This document shows positions 25,713 to 39,100 of a DNA stretch of 64,000 bases, one piece after another. The notes beneath the pieces were generated by a model that searched no databases, had not been told where the DNA came from, and worked only from the letters and a program-made list of their open reading frames with translations. Origin of the DNA: Anarhynchus alexandrinus. Lineage: Eukaryota > Chordata > Aves > Charadriiformes > Charadriidae. Every line of letters starts with the position of its first letter. Positions within the stretch are counted from its first letter, which is position 1. Location of the stretch: contig VUYV01000046.1 in NCBI GenBank assembly GCA_008711295.1, positions 3,546,038 through 3,610,037 on the forward strand. Direction: 5' to 3'. A program made the position numbers and the translations under genes.

Positions 25713-26248
25713 TGTCCTGGTCTAGGCTGGGATAGAACTCACTTTCTTAGTGGTGGCTGGTATGGGGCTCTGTTTTGGATTTGGGGTGGGAACAGCGTTG
25801 ATATCGTACTGGTGGTTTTGGCTGTTGCAGAGCAGTCAAGGTCTTTTCTGCTCCTCACACCACCCCACCAGCAAGTAGGCTGGAGGTGCACAAGAAGTTG
25901 GGAGGAGACACAGCCAGGACAGCTCACCCCAACAGACCACAGGGATATTCCATACTATATGACGTCATGATCAACATATAAAGCTGGGGGAAGAAGGAGG
26001 AAGGGGTGGACATTTGGAGTTATGGTGTTTTGTCTTCCCAATTAACTGATGGAGCCCTGCTTTCCTGGAGATGGCTGAACACCTGCCTGCTGATGGGAAG
26101 CAGTGAATGAATTCCTTGTTTTGCTTTGCATATGTGTGTGGCTTTTGCTTTACCTATTAAGCTGTCTATCTCAAGCCATGAGTTTTTCCTCATTTTTCTA
26201 ATTCTCTCCCCCATCCCAACTGGCTGTGCGGTCCTAGTTGCCACAACA
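25713..26248 (+). mobile_element. Solo LTR of an avian endogenous retrovirus, plus strand
   Basis: The element opens TGTCCTGGTCTAGGCTGGGA and ends CCACAACA, the TG...CA boundaries of an LTR. The flanking 5 bp TTGCC and TCACC are a possible target-site duplication with two transitions. Inside are a perfect TGACGTCA (CRE/ATF) site at 25960-25967 and a TATAAAG box at 25977-25983, then a transcribed-region-like stretch with CCTATTAAGCTGTC where family copies carry the poly(A) signal (from memory of the family). No gag, pol or env sequence adjoins it, so it is a solo LTR. It is antisense to KHDRBS3. Assignment to a named ERV family is not attempted. Confidence 0.85.
25960..25983 (+). promoter_or_regulatory. 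LTR core promoter: CRE and TATA box
   Basis: TGACGTCA at 25960-25967 is followed 9 bp later by TATAAAG at 25977-25983. This spacing is typical of this LTR group. Present-day activity is unknown. Confidence 0.65.
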
Positions 26249-29200
26249 TCACCCCTAAACAGAACACAGGCATACCGTTATACAAACTATCCCTTTTTGT
26301 AGTCGAGACTGATCTCTGTTGTAGGTAAAAAACAATGAAGCTAGGCAAAAGCACGATTGTTGTGTTGTTTTTTTTTTCCTCCAGGAAAAGTAGTATTCAG
26401 TTTTAAATACTAGCAGACAAGCCTGAAGTTATTTGAAACTTCTGAGTGTCATGAATCAGACAGATGGGGTTCTCCATATTTTTTTTTTGTACCACAGTAA
26501 CTGTATTAGCCATTCTCTCTTGATAGTAAACTTAAAAGCACACAGTAAACCTTTAATGCTGGTGGAGAGGTAACAAACTCGGCCCCTTTTCTCAGCAACC
26601 TTGTCACATAATCTGAATTTTAGTAACAAACATCGTTCTCTGGCATGTTAACTTTCTGCAGCATCTGTCACTGCTATGAATGGTTGATCATAAGTACCTC
26701 TGTAGTCATCTCAATGCTATTAAGCAGATGGCAGCGCTAAATCCGAATGATGTAGTACATCTCCCTGGTGGACTTTGTTTCCATACACTACCATTATTCT
26801 ACAATTCCTCAGTGATAAATCTTATGTATTCTAGAGAACATTAAACAGTGAACTGACAGTGCCAATTGATTTATTAGCATCCATTTCCCTTTGCCCTATT
26901 ATTGTCTTCGCAAACACTTGTGCAGATCATATGTGGAGCCGCTAAGGGACAAAAGCACTTTTGCTCAATTTGAAACATATTTCAGAGATTTGAAATAAAT
27001 AGATTTTTTCTTCATGCGGAAAATGTTTAAACTCATCTACAAATTTAAATGAAGACTGAACTAAATGCTTCTACTTCCTCCACGATGTTCTTCTCTGAGT
27101 TTTTGTAATAAAATTAGTCTAGCTTTAGCATCAGGCCATTAAAACACCCACTACTTTCTGCAATAAATCCAAGTAAAGGATTACAGTTTGATACGGATTT
27201 GGGGAAGTCCTTTAAGAGTCAGCTAGGTTGTGTAAGTAAGCATGCATATACGCTGGTGAGGGGAGCCGACAAATCTGCATGCATCTGACAAGAAAATATC
27301 AGCACCAGCAGTCACACGAGTGTGGTGTTTCACACTTTAACTCCCATTCTACCATAAGTTCCCAAAGAGGTTTTTAAGCATACAACTGCACATGTTAAAT
27401 TACTACATATGTACGTAGAAGATATTTTATGAAGGAATTACTGACTGCATAACATGAAGTCTGCCCTGCATGACAGTAACATTCAGCTTTGTCTTGCTGC
27501 GCTCCTTAGCTAGGCAGTATCAACCATAAATGAGCATAGTTTTGACAACATTCATTATGTTCTATTAAAGTAAAACCATCTTAGCTGCTTTAAGTATTTG
27601 CTAGCCTTTAATTTTCAGAAATTAATATAAAAAATAAAAAATTAATTTAACAAAATAACAATACTGAACAGCCCAGTTGATTAACCACCCACTTTATATT
27701 GGTAAAAATATCATCTACCAATCCTCTGCAAGAACATACACATAATTTAGTCACATATCTTCTAAAAAAAAAAATCAGTTAAGATATCTAGTAAAGCTCA
27801 GTACAGCTCCAAAGGATAAGTCTTTTTTGACCATAAAAAAATAATTCTGTTATAAGACATCCTGAAGCACTATTTGGGACTTTGTTGCACAAACAAACAA
27901 CTGCAGATAAGAAAATATTTTAAAGGAAAACATTTTTTTTATAGGATTACAGGGCATTAAGATAGATGAGAACTTGGAGAAAACTCTGATGTTTCTCTCC
28001 CTATTAGTGCTGTGATGAGTTTTAACTAAAGCTTCAGATTGCCAAGCACAGAAAGGATACAGTCTCACAGTGTCAAATAAAATATCATTAAACTTTTAAA
28101 CACACATGATTTGGTAGCAGCAAGCAGTTAGGTTAGAGAAAGATTTATTTTTTTTTGCAGAGGTATGCAAAGCCTCAACTACCTTAACGCACACAGAAAT
28201 ACACAGTATGCTATTCTTCATATCTGAACATATCACCAACCCTAGTCCATCTCAAATTTGGCCATTTCTGAGAAATACACTAGAAACATCATAATTAAAA
28301 ACAATAAAGGAGAGTCACATGTTGTACTGGTCAAATTTGGAGAATTTCCATCTTTAGCAGATGAATCACTAAAATAAGCGAAAACCTTAAAACCAAAACG
28401 AGTATTTCAACTGTCTCCACTGTATCACATATGTGCATTGTACACACAATGTACACTTGTGAACATGAATGAAGTTTGATGAGGTGCAGGAAGAGGGTTC
28501 ACATACTGAAAAGCTACTGCAAATAATTTAATGAGCAAATCCATCTTTTCAGTTTACTAGCTATTTCTCAAATTTCCTCTTTAATATGCAGTATCATTAA
28601 TATCACAATCTTTGAGAAATTAATATCAGAAGACACAGTAGAAATGCTATTAAGATTACTACTTTCAACTTACAAAAGGAAAAAGGAGAAGTTATTTACA
28701 CATGCTTGTCACTAAGTGATGCATTTTAAACACGTGAATGCCCTCTCTGCACAAATGTATTTTCTCCCCATGCTTTATGAGGGCAAAACATCAAGAATGA
28801 TATAAGGCTAAACTATGAAAACAATACACTTTTCCCTAATTTCCTTCACAGTAAGAACATTGTAATGCACCTAAATATGATAAGTATCTCTTAGTGGTTA
28901 CAAAATGGCATTTTGCAATATGGGCTACTATTTGATATTCAGATTAAAGATAGGAATGCTGTTCTAGGTAGCTCAGATGGCTGTTTATAGTTATTACTTT
29001 TTGCCTGCCAATACAATCCTAAAAATCTTTTTGCCAAGCCAGAAAATATGCCAGAAAATGAGTGTTGATACCCCATGAGAAACATACAAGTGAATCATTC
29101 TTGTTTTCTTTTACCATGCAGCACTTAATAAAATTAAGCAGAAAAAAATGAAGTAATCATTCAGAAGATAATGAATTCAACAAAAACTAATAGTATATGT

Positions 29201-29844
29201 ATTGTGAAACTACAGGTAAAATACAAAGCAGAGCAACCATTTTATGAAGTATCTCCTTCCAGACTGAGCTAAGTACGTGCACACATTAAATCTAAGAATA
29301 TGATACATATTCTTATGCTTTAGACCTTTACAAGAGCAATTTCATTTCTTGGAGATTTGCTTTTTGCTAATTTTAGTTCAAAGGAAAAAATCTTAGTGAA
29401 AACCTTAACATGAAAAAAAAAAATCGAATCCAAGTAACATTTAGTTTTGGCTCAGGCAAATGACTTTGTAATGAAGTCCAAATGTTTGTGTGCAATAAAC
29501 CCATTTACCAACACTAGAAGCAGTAAAACAGAACAGAATTACCAACATAAAAGTTGAGGACTATTTTGGTAATTTTCTTTTTAGACAAAAAAACATTATC
29601 AGCAGCTGCTCCCTAAATGTAATGTCCTACAGAGCTTTGTATTTTGAAGGTTCTACACTGCTGGTTTCTTAAGTCATTACTTTTATTAATTTTCAGTAGC
29701 TTACAAGACTTTGTAGGAACCAAGCATCAGACACAAAGGTGTTTACATTCCATTAGTTCTCAACAATAATGAAACTTGAACTTTCCACTAAGCTTTTTCA
29801 CATTGACTAAACTGTTGGGCACAGGAAAACATTCATAAAGCTCT

Positions 29845-31822
29845 GGAGGGAAGAGAGGCCCAAGAAAGCCAGGAGGCCTGCATGGATAAACAAGGAGATC
29901 CTGGACAAACACAAAAAAGCCTACAGAGGGTGAAAGCAAGGATGGGTAGCCTGGGAGGAATACAGAGAAATTGTCCAAGCAGCCACAGATCAGGTTAGGA
30001 AAGCTAAAACCCAGACAGAATTAAATCTGCAGGGGACATCAAGGACAACAAGAAAAGCTTCTACAGGTATGTCAGTGATAAAAGGAAGACTAGGGAAAAT
30101 GTGGGCCATCTCAGAAAGGAAACAGGAGACCTGGTTACTTGGGATATGGAGGAAGCTGAGGTACTCAATGACTTTGCCTTGGTCTTCACCAGCAAGTGCT
30201 GCAGATACGCTACCCAAGTCACAGAAGGCAAAGGCAGGGACTGGGAGAATAAGGAATCATCCACTGCAGGAAGAGATCAAGTATGAGACCACCTGAGGAA
30301 CCTGAAGGTGCACAGATCCATAGGACCTGATGAGTTTCATCCACAAGTCTTGAGGAAACTGGTGGATGAAGTTGCTAAGACGCTATCCATTATATATGAG
30401 AAGTCATGGCAATCCAGTGAAGTTCCTGCTAGACTGGGAAAAGGGAACATAACCCTTTAAAAAGGGAAATAAGGAAGACCCAGGGAACTACAGGCCAGTC
30501 AGTCTCATCTCTGTGCTCAGCAAGATCATGGAGCAGATCCTCCTGGAAACTCTGCTGAGGCACACAGAAAATAAGGAGGTGATTGGTGACAGCAAATTGT
30601 GCCTGAAAAATTTGGTGGCATTCTACAATGGTGTTACAGCGTTGGTGGATAAGGAAAGAGCAACTGACATCACCTACCTGGACATATGCAAAGCATTTGA
30701 CAGCATTCTGCACAACATCCTGGTATCTACATTGGAGACATACGGAATTGACGAATGGACAACTTAGTGGATAAGGAGTTGGCTGGATGGCCACACTCAA
30801 AGAGTTGCAGTCAAGAGCTCCATATCCAAGCGGTGAGCAGTGACAAGTGGTGTTCCTCAGGGGTCTGTAATGGGACTGGTACTGTTTAACATCTTTGTCA
30901 ACAACATGGATAGTGGGACTGAGTGCATGCTCAGCAAGCTTGCCGATGATACCAAGCTGTGTGGAGTGGTTGACACACAGAGGGAAGGGATGCCATCCAG
31001 AGGGACCTGGACAGGCTTGAGAGGTGGGCCTGTGCAAACCTCATGAAGTTCAACAAGGCCAAGGGCAAGGTCCTGCACCTGGGTTATGGCAATCCCATGC
31101 ACAAATACAGGTTGGGTGGAGAATGGATTAAGAGCAGCACTGAGAAGGACTTGGGAGTGGTGGTTGATGAGAAGCTCAACGTGAGCTGGCAATGTGCACT
31201 CACAGCCCAGAAGGCCAACTGTATCCTGGCCTGCATCAAAAGAAGCATGGCCAGCAGATTGAGAGAGGTGATTTTGCCCCTCTACCCTCTACTCTGCTCT
31301 AATAAGACCCCACCTGGAGTACGATGTTGAGCTCTGGGGCCCCCAGCATAAGGCCATGGACCTGTTGGAGTGGGTCCAGAGGAGGGCCACAAAAATGATT
31401 GGACAGCTGAAGCACCTCTCCTGTGAGGACAGCCTGAGAGAGTTGGCAGTGTTCACCCTGCAGAAGGTGGCTTTGCAGAAACTTATAGCAGCCTTCCAGT
31501 ACCCTAAAGGGGCCCTACAGGAAAGATGGGGAGGGACTCTTTATCAGCGAGTGTGATGATAGGAGAAGGGGTAACAGTTTTAAACTCAAAGAGGGTCAAT
31601 TTACATGACATATTAGGAAGAAATTCTTTACTAAGGGTGGTGAGACACTGGAACAGTTCACCCAGAGAAATTGTGGAGGCCCCATCCCTGGAGGTGTTCA
31701 GGGCCAGGATGAATAGTGCTTTGAGCAACCTGGTCTAGTGGAAGGTGTCCCTGCCCAAGTCAGGGGGGTTGGAATTAGATTATCCAACCGCAGTCCCTTC
31801 CAACCCAAACCATTCTGTGATT
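29845..31822 (+). mobile_element. CR1 LINE, about 2 kb, degenerate ORF2 with RT
   Basis: This is the longest CR1 copy in the window. It starts in the region between endonuclease and RT (GGAGGCCTGCATGGATAAAC, then AAGCCTACAGAGGGTG) and includes RT pieces: [21 protein letters not shown] sequence, [14 protein letters not shown] (first catalytic Asp), [18 protein letters not shown] and LADDTKLCG (ADD motif; usual Phe replaced by Leu). It then has the thumb and C-terminal region and the 3' tail ACCATTCTGTGA near 31820. Stops and frameshifts break the ORF at several points (for example TAG after DEWTT at 30765), so it is inactive. The 5' end seems to carry an internal deletion just after the first 30 bp. 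It is antisense to KHDRBS3. Confidence 0.95.
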
Positions 31823-33061
31823 TATACAACAAAATTTGAGTGTGTCAACACTACAGCAAAGCAGATGCCAGGTGTAAATGGCTTTGTTCTCAACTTTGCT
31901 GTGAACAGTTCTGTACTATTTCAGATAAGGCTACATTTAAGAAAGTCTCAATATTTAGCAGAAGGTAAAACAATGTAATCAGTATCTATTTATCAGCATC
32001 ACAGTATCCACCAATATCTCCCTTTCCAACTATTTTCTTCCCAGAATGCAAGTTTTAAAGCTCTAATCACCCCAAAAAACTAAAGCAGTAATGCGCAACT
32101 AGAGCATTTTATTTAATTTTACCATTTTCTTAACATTTTTTCAACAATTTGAAATTTAGTGCCATAAAAGTTTCAAGAAATTCTCAATGAAATTATAAAA
32201 TCTACTACTGATCAACTATGAATGCTAGATTTTAGCGAAAGAGTGAGAATAAATTACAACCCAGTAAAAGGTGCACAGAAGGACCCTTTCCAGACATGCA
32301 CATTAGAAGTAACTAATAGTGGGGTCTATCAGCCAAGCTGCTAAATAATGTGTCACATGATATTTGCCATTAAGTTCAAACTACCATCTAATACAACTAG
32401 TTTGTACTTCATAGCATTTTTCCCCATCATTAGGACACATTAGTATTCCTTGTAATTCAGGGGGTTTCCAAACAGCAACTCTTTTGAAGAAATCAAAATT
32501 AAGAAAATAAATCAGAAGTGCTTAAAAATACTGTTGAGAATAAAGTGGGGGAAGGAATACAAATGGCAAGAGATTTAAATTTGTCATGAAGACAATTCCA
32601 CAAAGGAGTAAAACTAAAGGGTGTACTACTTTTTTAACAGCCAAGTAAAGGTACAATACTGGAATATAACCACATTTAAGAAGAAACTGCGATCAGGTCT
32701 GTGCTTCAGATGATTTAATACCTTTCATAAAGTTTTTTTTCCCTCGTCTCCCTGCCCCCACTCCCTCCTGAAATGAATCCAAATTAAGTTTTCCCAAATT
32801 TCCTGAACTTTTGAAAACTTCCTGATTTATGATTTGGCATCACTAAAACTCTTTGAAGTTCTCATTTCTGCTTCTTTTCAACCATTCAATAACTTGACCT
32901 TTATACCTATATGATACTAGAGACAAATAACACTGTGGGGTATTTTTAATAAGCTTCTTACATTTTTGCTCTTTAAGATGAAATTGAAAAAAATTTAAGT
33001 AAAACTAACTTTGCAACTGTGGAGTATTTCACATGTAGTTATAACAGATCTGAAGACTTAC

Positions 33062-33144
33062 CTTTGAGCTTGAGTGCTATAGCTGTTATCATAGGAATCA
33101 TAGCTTTGCTCATCATAAGCAGTTCCATAACCATCATCATACTC
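33062..33144 (-). CDS. KHDRBS3: KHDRBS3 internal exon (exon 7): Tyr-rich tail, part 1
   Basis: This 83-nt exon starts in phase 0 with [20 protein letters not shown] and continues SYSTQAQ plus AG of a split Ser codon (AG|T). The spaced Tyr residues in acidic and Asp/Ser context are the C-terminal tyrosine-rich region of the SAM68 family, a target of Src-family and BRK kinases. The acceptor TTTCAG at 33146/33145 is followed by GAG, and the donor is AG|GTAAGTC at 33061/33060. The joined reading across exons 6 and 7 is GEY-EYDDGYG. From memory the mammalian protein has Asp where this exon begins with Glu. The exon sits alone between an 18.5-kb and an 11.2-kb intron. Confidence 0.95.
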
Positions 33145-36100
33145 CTGAAAGGATATAAAAGGTAATATTAACTGTAAGCACACTCCGGAAACAAAGTAGT
33201 AACTTAGTGCTAAATATGGAAGACAATACTTTCCTGAAATGCATGCATGATATACGTACACCATGAAATAGCAAAATCTTAGTGATATTAATACAGACTA
33301 CTTCCATTTAGGAGCTCACACACATCTAAGACTATAATTACTTTAAAGGTATTTTGAACTATCGGCAATGTGCTTCAAAAAGATTTTTTTTTTTAGTTAA
33401 CATTGGCTGTGCAGAGACAGTACAAATACTTCATGTCTCCATGTACTTAGATTTGAGATGACTGAGCTACTGACCTTCAAGAAAGCTCTGGAAAGCATCT
33501 TGAGAATCAAAACATCTGAATAAATATTGTGCAACTGACTTGGATAGCTGGCTTATTTCTGGACAATAAATTCAATATTATATGCAGACTATGGATGGGA
33601 AAGAAATCTAGAGATACAACTACTAAGGACTGTTTTACTACTTTGAATGCCCTCTGTATACTCATCAACTTGTGGGAGTTTAGCAGCCATTAAGAAACTA
33701 AAAGTAAGGATTTCCTCCTCCCACATTATCCACACTATTAAAGTATACACTGTAGTAATACTCTTCCCAAAATAGCACTGGATTTAAATACCAAGTTGAA
33801 CAAGCCACTACCTCCAGCTACAAGCCATACAGAAGTTTAAGATAAAAGCAAGTGACAATGATGCTGTGTTTTCCCAGAAAAGGTTGAACTATAGAAATTC
33901 ACAGAACTGTCACCAATTTGCTTCACGCAACAATAAACCTGAGCCAAACCCATAAGTGGAAAACGCGCTTCCTTTGTATCAATTCCTAGGAAATCCTAAT
34001 ACCCAAATCCTATCCAAATATGCCAAAGACCTCAATGGATATTTAGGCGTACCTTGTCCAGTTTTGCCAGATGAGTGACCCAATGAGAAGACACTATGAA
34101 GATACAGGGACACAGAGAAATGAAAAATGGGCATCATCTTATACATGTTTTCTGAATAAGTTTCTACCAAACCCTGGTAATGCAAAGATAGAGTCTCATG
34201 AAAGATCAAATTCTTTACCAGGAAAAGAAGCCTTTAAGAGTCTTTCAACTACGACAGAAAACAAAACTGACTAACATTATCGATTAGATATGGATGACAA
34301 ATGATGGGCTGTCCGATTCTAGTAGAAAACACCTCCAACGATTGGAATCTGACAGCTTCCTAGACATTAAGGAAAGCTTTCTATAGCAGAAGCCAATGAC
34401 ATCCTCAAAACAACTGATAGGAAACTCTGAATTTGCTGAGTTTTTAGCATTTTTCCAGTCATTTGAAATTGCTTATATGGAAAACCAGGCAATCTGCCCA
34501 TCAATACTGCTTCACCACCACTAGATCAGGGAACAATTGTTTCCCAGCAGTGATTAGTAGAAGGGCATCTATGAATATTTGCCAGCACAAATGAGTGACT
34601 GCCTTTTCATAGGTCTGGAAGAAGAAACGAGGATTCTTGTAATTCTCTGTTGCAAAGAGTCTATGGATAAATAGTCCCACTTGAAAAGGAAATGCATTGT
34701 TTTCTCTTTCAGTAATTCACTGTCCTGAAACTAAACATTAAAATAGAGTCTTAGCATTTTCTTCGCCCATCTGATATGGTTATGGATTTTTCTTGATAAG
34801 CCACAGACTAAACCCACAAAAACATTGCCTCCTGGCAGTTATTACGAACAAGCACTTTATTACTTATTGATGCAATACACAGACATCTGTTAACAATACA
34901 GACATCGATCAACAGCAGAAGCTGAGCCAACTTATTCAATCTGTTCCAGAACATTTACATGACATTTGGTCTTCTCTCACAGAATCTCCCGACTGTGAAC
35001 CAGCCATCCCTACGATGGGCTCCCAAACTTCAAACCATGCACACCCAGCAGTGACAACAAATTAAAGCAGAGGACTGAAATTAAGCCTTTTAACACGTTA
35101 GGAAAGCTTTGCCACTAAGGAATCATTGGAGAACTCTTAAGCAATCAGTCCTATACTTCAGTTAATCTATTTTACTAAAAAATTTATTATGAAAGAAAAG
35201 GGGAAAATGGATTACTCAGAAGTTACAGTGTATGACTTCTTGAAGTCAAAGGAACAAAGTAAATTTGAAGAAAGAGACCCTTAAGAAGATGTCCAGCAGA
35301 ACAAAAGGGAAAATGTTGGAGAGATCCATGCTATATCAGACTTCTTTCTAATACTTGGATTTCTCTTCCAGAGACATTTTGCCTGAACCTCACTGTTCAC
35401 CATTTTGTGTTAATAAATTGACTACTGTAGAAATTAAGTCCTGCATTATTACATTGAAGATGGCTCTTTTAAGCTTTGAATGGAAAGATATCTGGTTTGT
35501 AGTTTATATGTGGGACACTTGTCACTTAGCATTAAAAAGATCAATCTGTGCTCTCGCAATTACTATAACCTACTTAAATAGGTCAATTCTTCCTTTTTGT
35601 TACTGTACTTACATTTATAAACCCAAAAATTTGTATTAAAATTGAGATAAGCTTCATGCATACCGTGCTGTACAAATAGAATAGGTTTAAAGAACTGCTC
35701 TCAATGGCTTGTTAAGAGATAAGAGATTCAAACTCCAAAACATTTGTTTACTGTGCACTATTCCCTTGCAGTGATCAGGCAGGGGCAGCTGAAGTATGTT
35801 TCAGAGCTTTCCCTGAATTAGATCTGACACAGTATTTTCTCTTAGTCATACAATATTTAAAAACTTTCTCTTTCAGGAGGTTACAAATAAGGTTGGCCAA
35901 GGTAGAATGTTTTACATTTGAGATTCAATCCACACTACTCAAGTATTTTCTTTCCAAAACACAGACCTCTTGTGGCTTCAATAAATGTTTTCTTTAACTT
36001 CATTTAGTAGCTAAGCAAAATATCCTTGGTCATGTGGCATGTTTCTCTACTATAAGGTATCACGCTAACTTAAATGAAAATAACTGTTGTTTTTACATAT

Positions 36101-39100
36101 GTATAATGAAAATGAACAGGACAGAACTTAAATACACAGATATCTTGTACTCAAGTACATCACAGATTCACTGATAAGCATTGCTATACAGATTTCTTTC
36201 TGCATAATACAGGAAGAATTACACATTCAAAAGTGTATTTTAATTGCATTTTTCCTGCTGATTTTTCAGCATGTTTCAGGTAGAAAATCATTAGTTTTCA
36301 TATTTAAAGCCATTATTCTTCATGTGGACAACAGCATTTGTGCTCCTACCACCTACCAAAAGCAACCCAATGGACTTCTCTACTCCAATTACAGCAGTCT
36401 ATAAATAGCTCTTCCTAATGGTATTCCATAATCAGAAAGTTTACTGGTGAAGCCACATTTCCTCTCCCACTCCAAAAAACAAAAGCCCAAACAAGATCAC
36501 ATTTTAATTCCATGAATGGGAGTGTTTTGTTTCTGTTATTCATTATTCTACTTCTCAGGATATACTAGAAAACTAACTCTCATTGGATTTAGTCTGATCA
36601 AAAAAGGGGAAGTATGCCATACAGTTTGTGCTTACAACAAGAAAGTAGAAAAAAGCTGAAAATGTATTTTCCACACATTTGCAATATTAACCAGGAAGGT
36701 ATCAAGAGCAGTTGCCCCGACTTCTGTTAGTTTCAGTCTTAAGAATCCTCTCCCAAAGTAAGAGAACAGCTAGAATTACAAGACAGATCTTCTGAAAAGA
36801 ATATGAAATTACTCTGTAAAATCTCAAGCTTATTAATAACTCCTTTATTAAGCCAGCCTATAAGCCAGAATCACATTACATTTCTTCTTAAAGAGAGCTT
36901 CTGCCCGCAGTTGTCCCAATGAGAGTGCCCGCAGTTGATAAAAATCCAGAGAGCAGCACCACTAACAGTAATTGTTCAGTGCAAAGTGCAGAAATTTTTC
37001 ATGAACAGAACCAAACGCAGTGTGTAAATATGCATCCTTCAAATTTATTAAATAGTAAGTTACTATCACAGGTCAAAAGATGATAAAAGCAATGAAAGCA
37101 GTCTTTGCCAAAACCTCTGCACTACCCAAAACATTATAAATCATGCTGAGCCTCGCTCATCAGTGTTTCTTTCTAATAATTAAGTACTCCAAACATACCC
37201 TTGTTCATGGGGAATGGGAAATGGTGGCTTTAAATTATAATCTGCTGGCAGTGACAATGACAGACTAGTGTTTGGGCCCTCTTTAGGGAAAATTAACAAT
37301 GCTTCAAAGAGAACAAGACAGAGAAACAGGAAGAAAGAAGGTGGTATAAAGTGCATTTTAACAAAAAGGCCATTTGCAGTGCTGGGAAAAAAAATCATGA
37401 AGTCAATAAGAAATCAATTTTCTAGCTCTCCCCAACTAAGGAAATCCATCCAAAGGAAAAAATTAAGGCTGTTATCACTACAACTAAAAGGTTGTTCTTT
37501 CTTTTCCTCATCATTCTCTGAAATTAATACTTACACCAGTACTTTATCACAGAACACTGGAGGAATGTCTTCTTTTTAGATAAAAGCTATCACAGCCAAA
37601 AAATTGTTTGCACAGAGATTAACTTGAAGGAGAAAGAACATCAGACAACATCAGTGCAATGAAGACTTTTTTTTTTGCAAATTAGAATTGTAAAGTGAAG
37701 GAACAGCCATTTTGTTATGTGGAAATAACATCTTCCCCATCATTTAATCAACACAGAATATGGGGCAATCAAAACAAATACGGGTAGCTACTACCATCTA
37801 AAGTCTGAGTGATAACATTAAGGACATTAGCAGCAAACATGCACAGACTGTAAGCCCTTATTTTGTAGATTTTCATCTGTTTTCATCTAGAAGGAACCGA
37901 GTGCATATTCAACCAGAACAAATAAGGTATTCCCGGAATGGGAGCTGTACTAGTGGATTGTCTTTATGCACTTCAAAAAAAAAAGAGTTGTTAATGAAGA
38001 GAGGCAGTAACATTTAAACCAAGTTACTGCCAGGCCAAAACAGATCTGGTTTTCTATATACAACACAGGGAGGAGCGTCAGGACTGGAGCAGGAGGACAA
38101 CTCATGCTCATTCAATAATATCAAGCCAGAAAATGGTCAACTTGGATCAGCAGCTTAAATTCTAAAAATAATTTGAGAAGAAAATATATTGTATGCACAT
38201 TATAGGTGAACTTTCAACTTCGAGATGGGCAGATGGAAAAGCTTTTCCGCCTTTCCCCAGAAGTACTCCACTGTTTCCACAGCCTGAGTTCCTGACAGAA
38301 CAAAAAGATTCTCCATTCTCTCTACACCTCATCCTGAGAACCCCAGAGAAGGTAAATGTAAAAGACTAAAAATGAAACAACACATTTGAGGGACTTAACT
38401 TTAAAAAGTTTTGTTGGTTTGTTGTTGGTTTTTTTTTTTACTTTTTTTCTTCTTCCTTGTCCTGCTTAGCACAAAAAGAACATTGTAACTGGCAAAAAAA
38501 CCCCAAGAAATAAGTTTACTCTTATGAACTTGCTTTCCAGAAGTCTTACCTGAATTCTCCCTGACTTTAAGAATAGCCTTAGCACTTCCAAAAAGCCACA
38601 ACTCGGTAAATACATTGCTTAAAACAGGTATAAGACCTAAGTGGAAATCACAACATTATCCACAGAGGGTAACAGAGACAGAATGGACAAGAGACCATTT
38701 CTCTAGTTCCTAGAGAATGAAGCCACCTCCAACCCTTTTCCAGGAGCTTTACACTCAAAACTAAGCAAACAAAAACATTTCAAATTTGGTTAAGATGTTG
38801 TATGTTATTAGGAAACTACCAATATTCAGAAGACCCCAGTAAATTAAAACATGGTGTGACTCTTGTAAAGTGACATTACAGTTATATTTGAACAATAATC
38901 AGGGAGAATTTAAATTCTTTCCAAAGTCCTGTGTCATCTGGATTAGCCCTTACTTTGCCACCTCAACTCCAAGCAGCATTTCTTTGTAAATAAAAAGCTT
39001 GGGTTTTTTCATATCGTACACAAAGTTTTTACTCTTTTTCCTACAGATCTTTCCTTTTTCAACCACAAAGAGTAAATGAGCAAATGAATGTTAATGAGAA

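Larger units (their letters stand above)
14582..33061 (-). other. KHDRBS3: KHDRBS3 intron 7 (18.5 kb)
   Basis: The intron lies between the exon 7 donor (33061/33060) and the exon 8 acceptor (14583/14582). It holds five CR1 pieces (15141-15218, 19067-19612, 20694-21600, 22342-22433, 29845-31822), a solo LTR (25713-26248), a T/G-rich tract (15796-15898) and an assembly gap (22828-23341). The remainder is AT-rich sequence in which I see no exon. Confidence 0.85.

Noticed and set aside
30429..31037. 202-codon minus-strand frame
   Set aside because: Antisense shadow of the 2-kb plus-strand CR1.
36902..36937. Direct repeat TGCCCGCAGTTG, two copies 24 bp apart
   Set aside because: Short and isolated; no sign of an array or a known element. 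Listed only within the intron entry.
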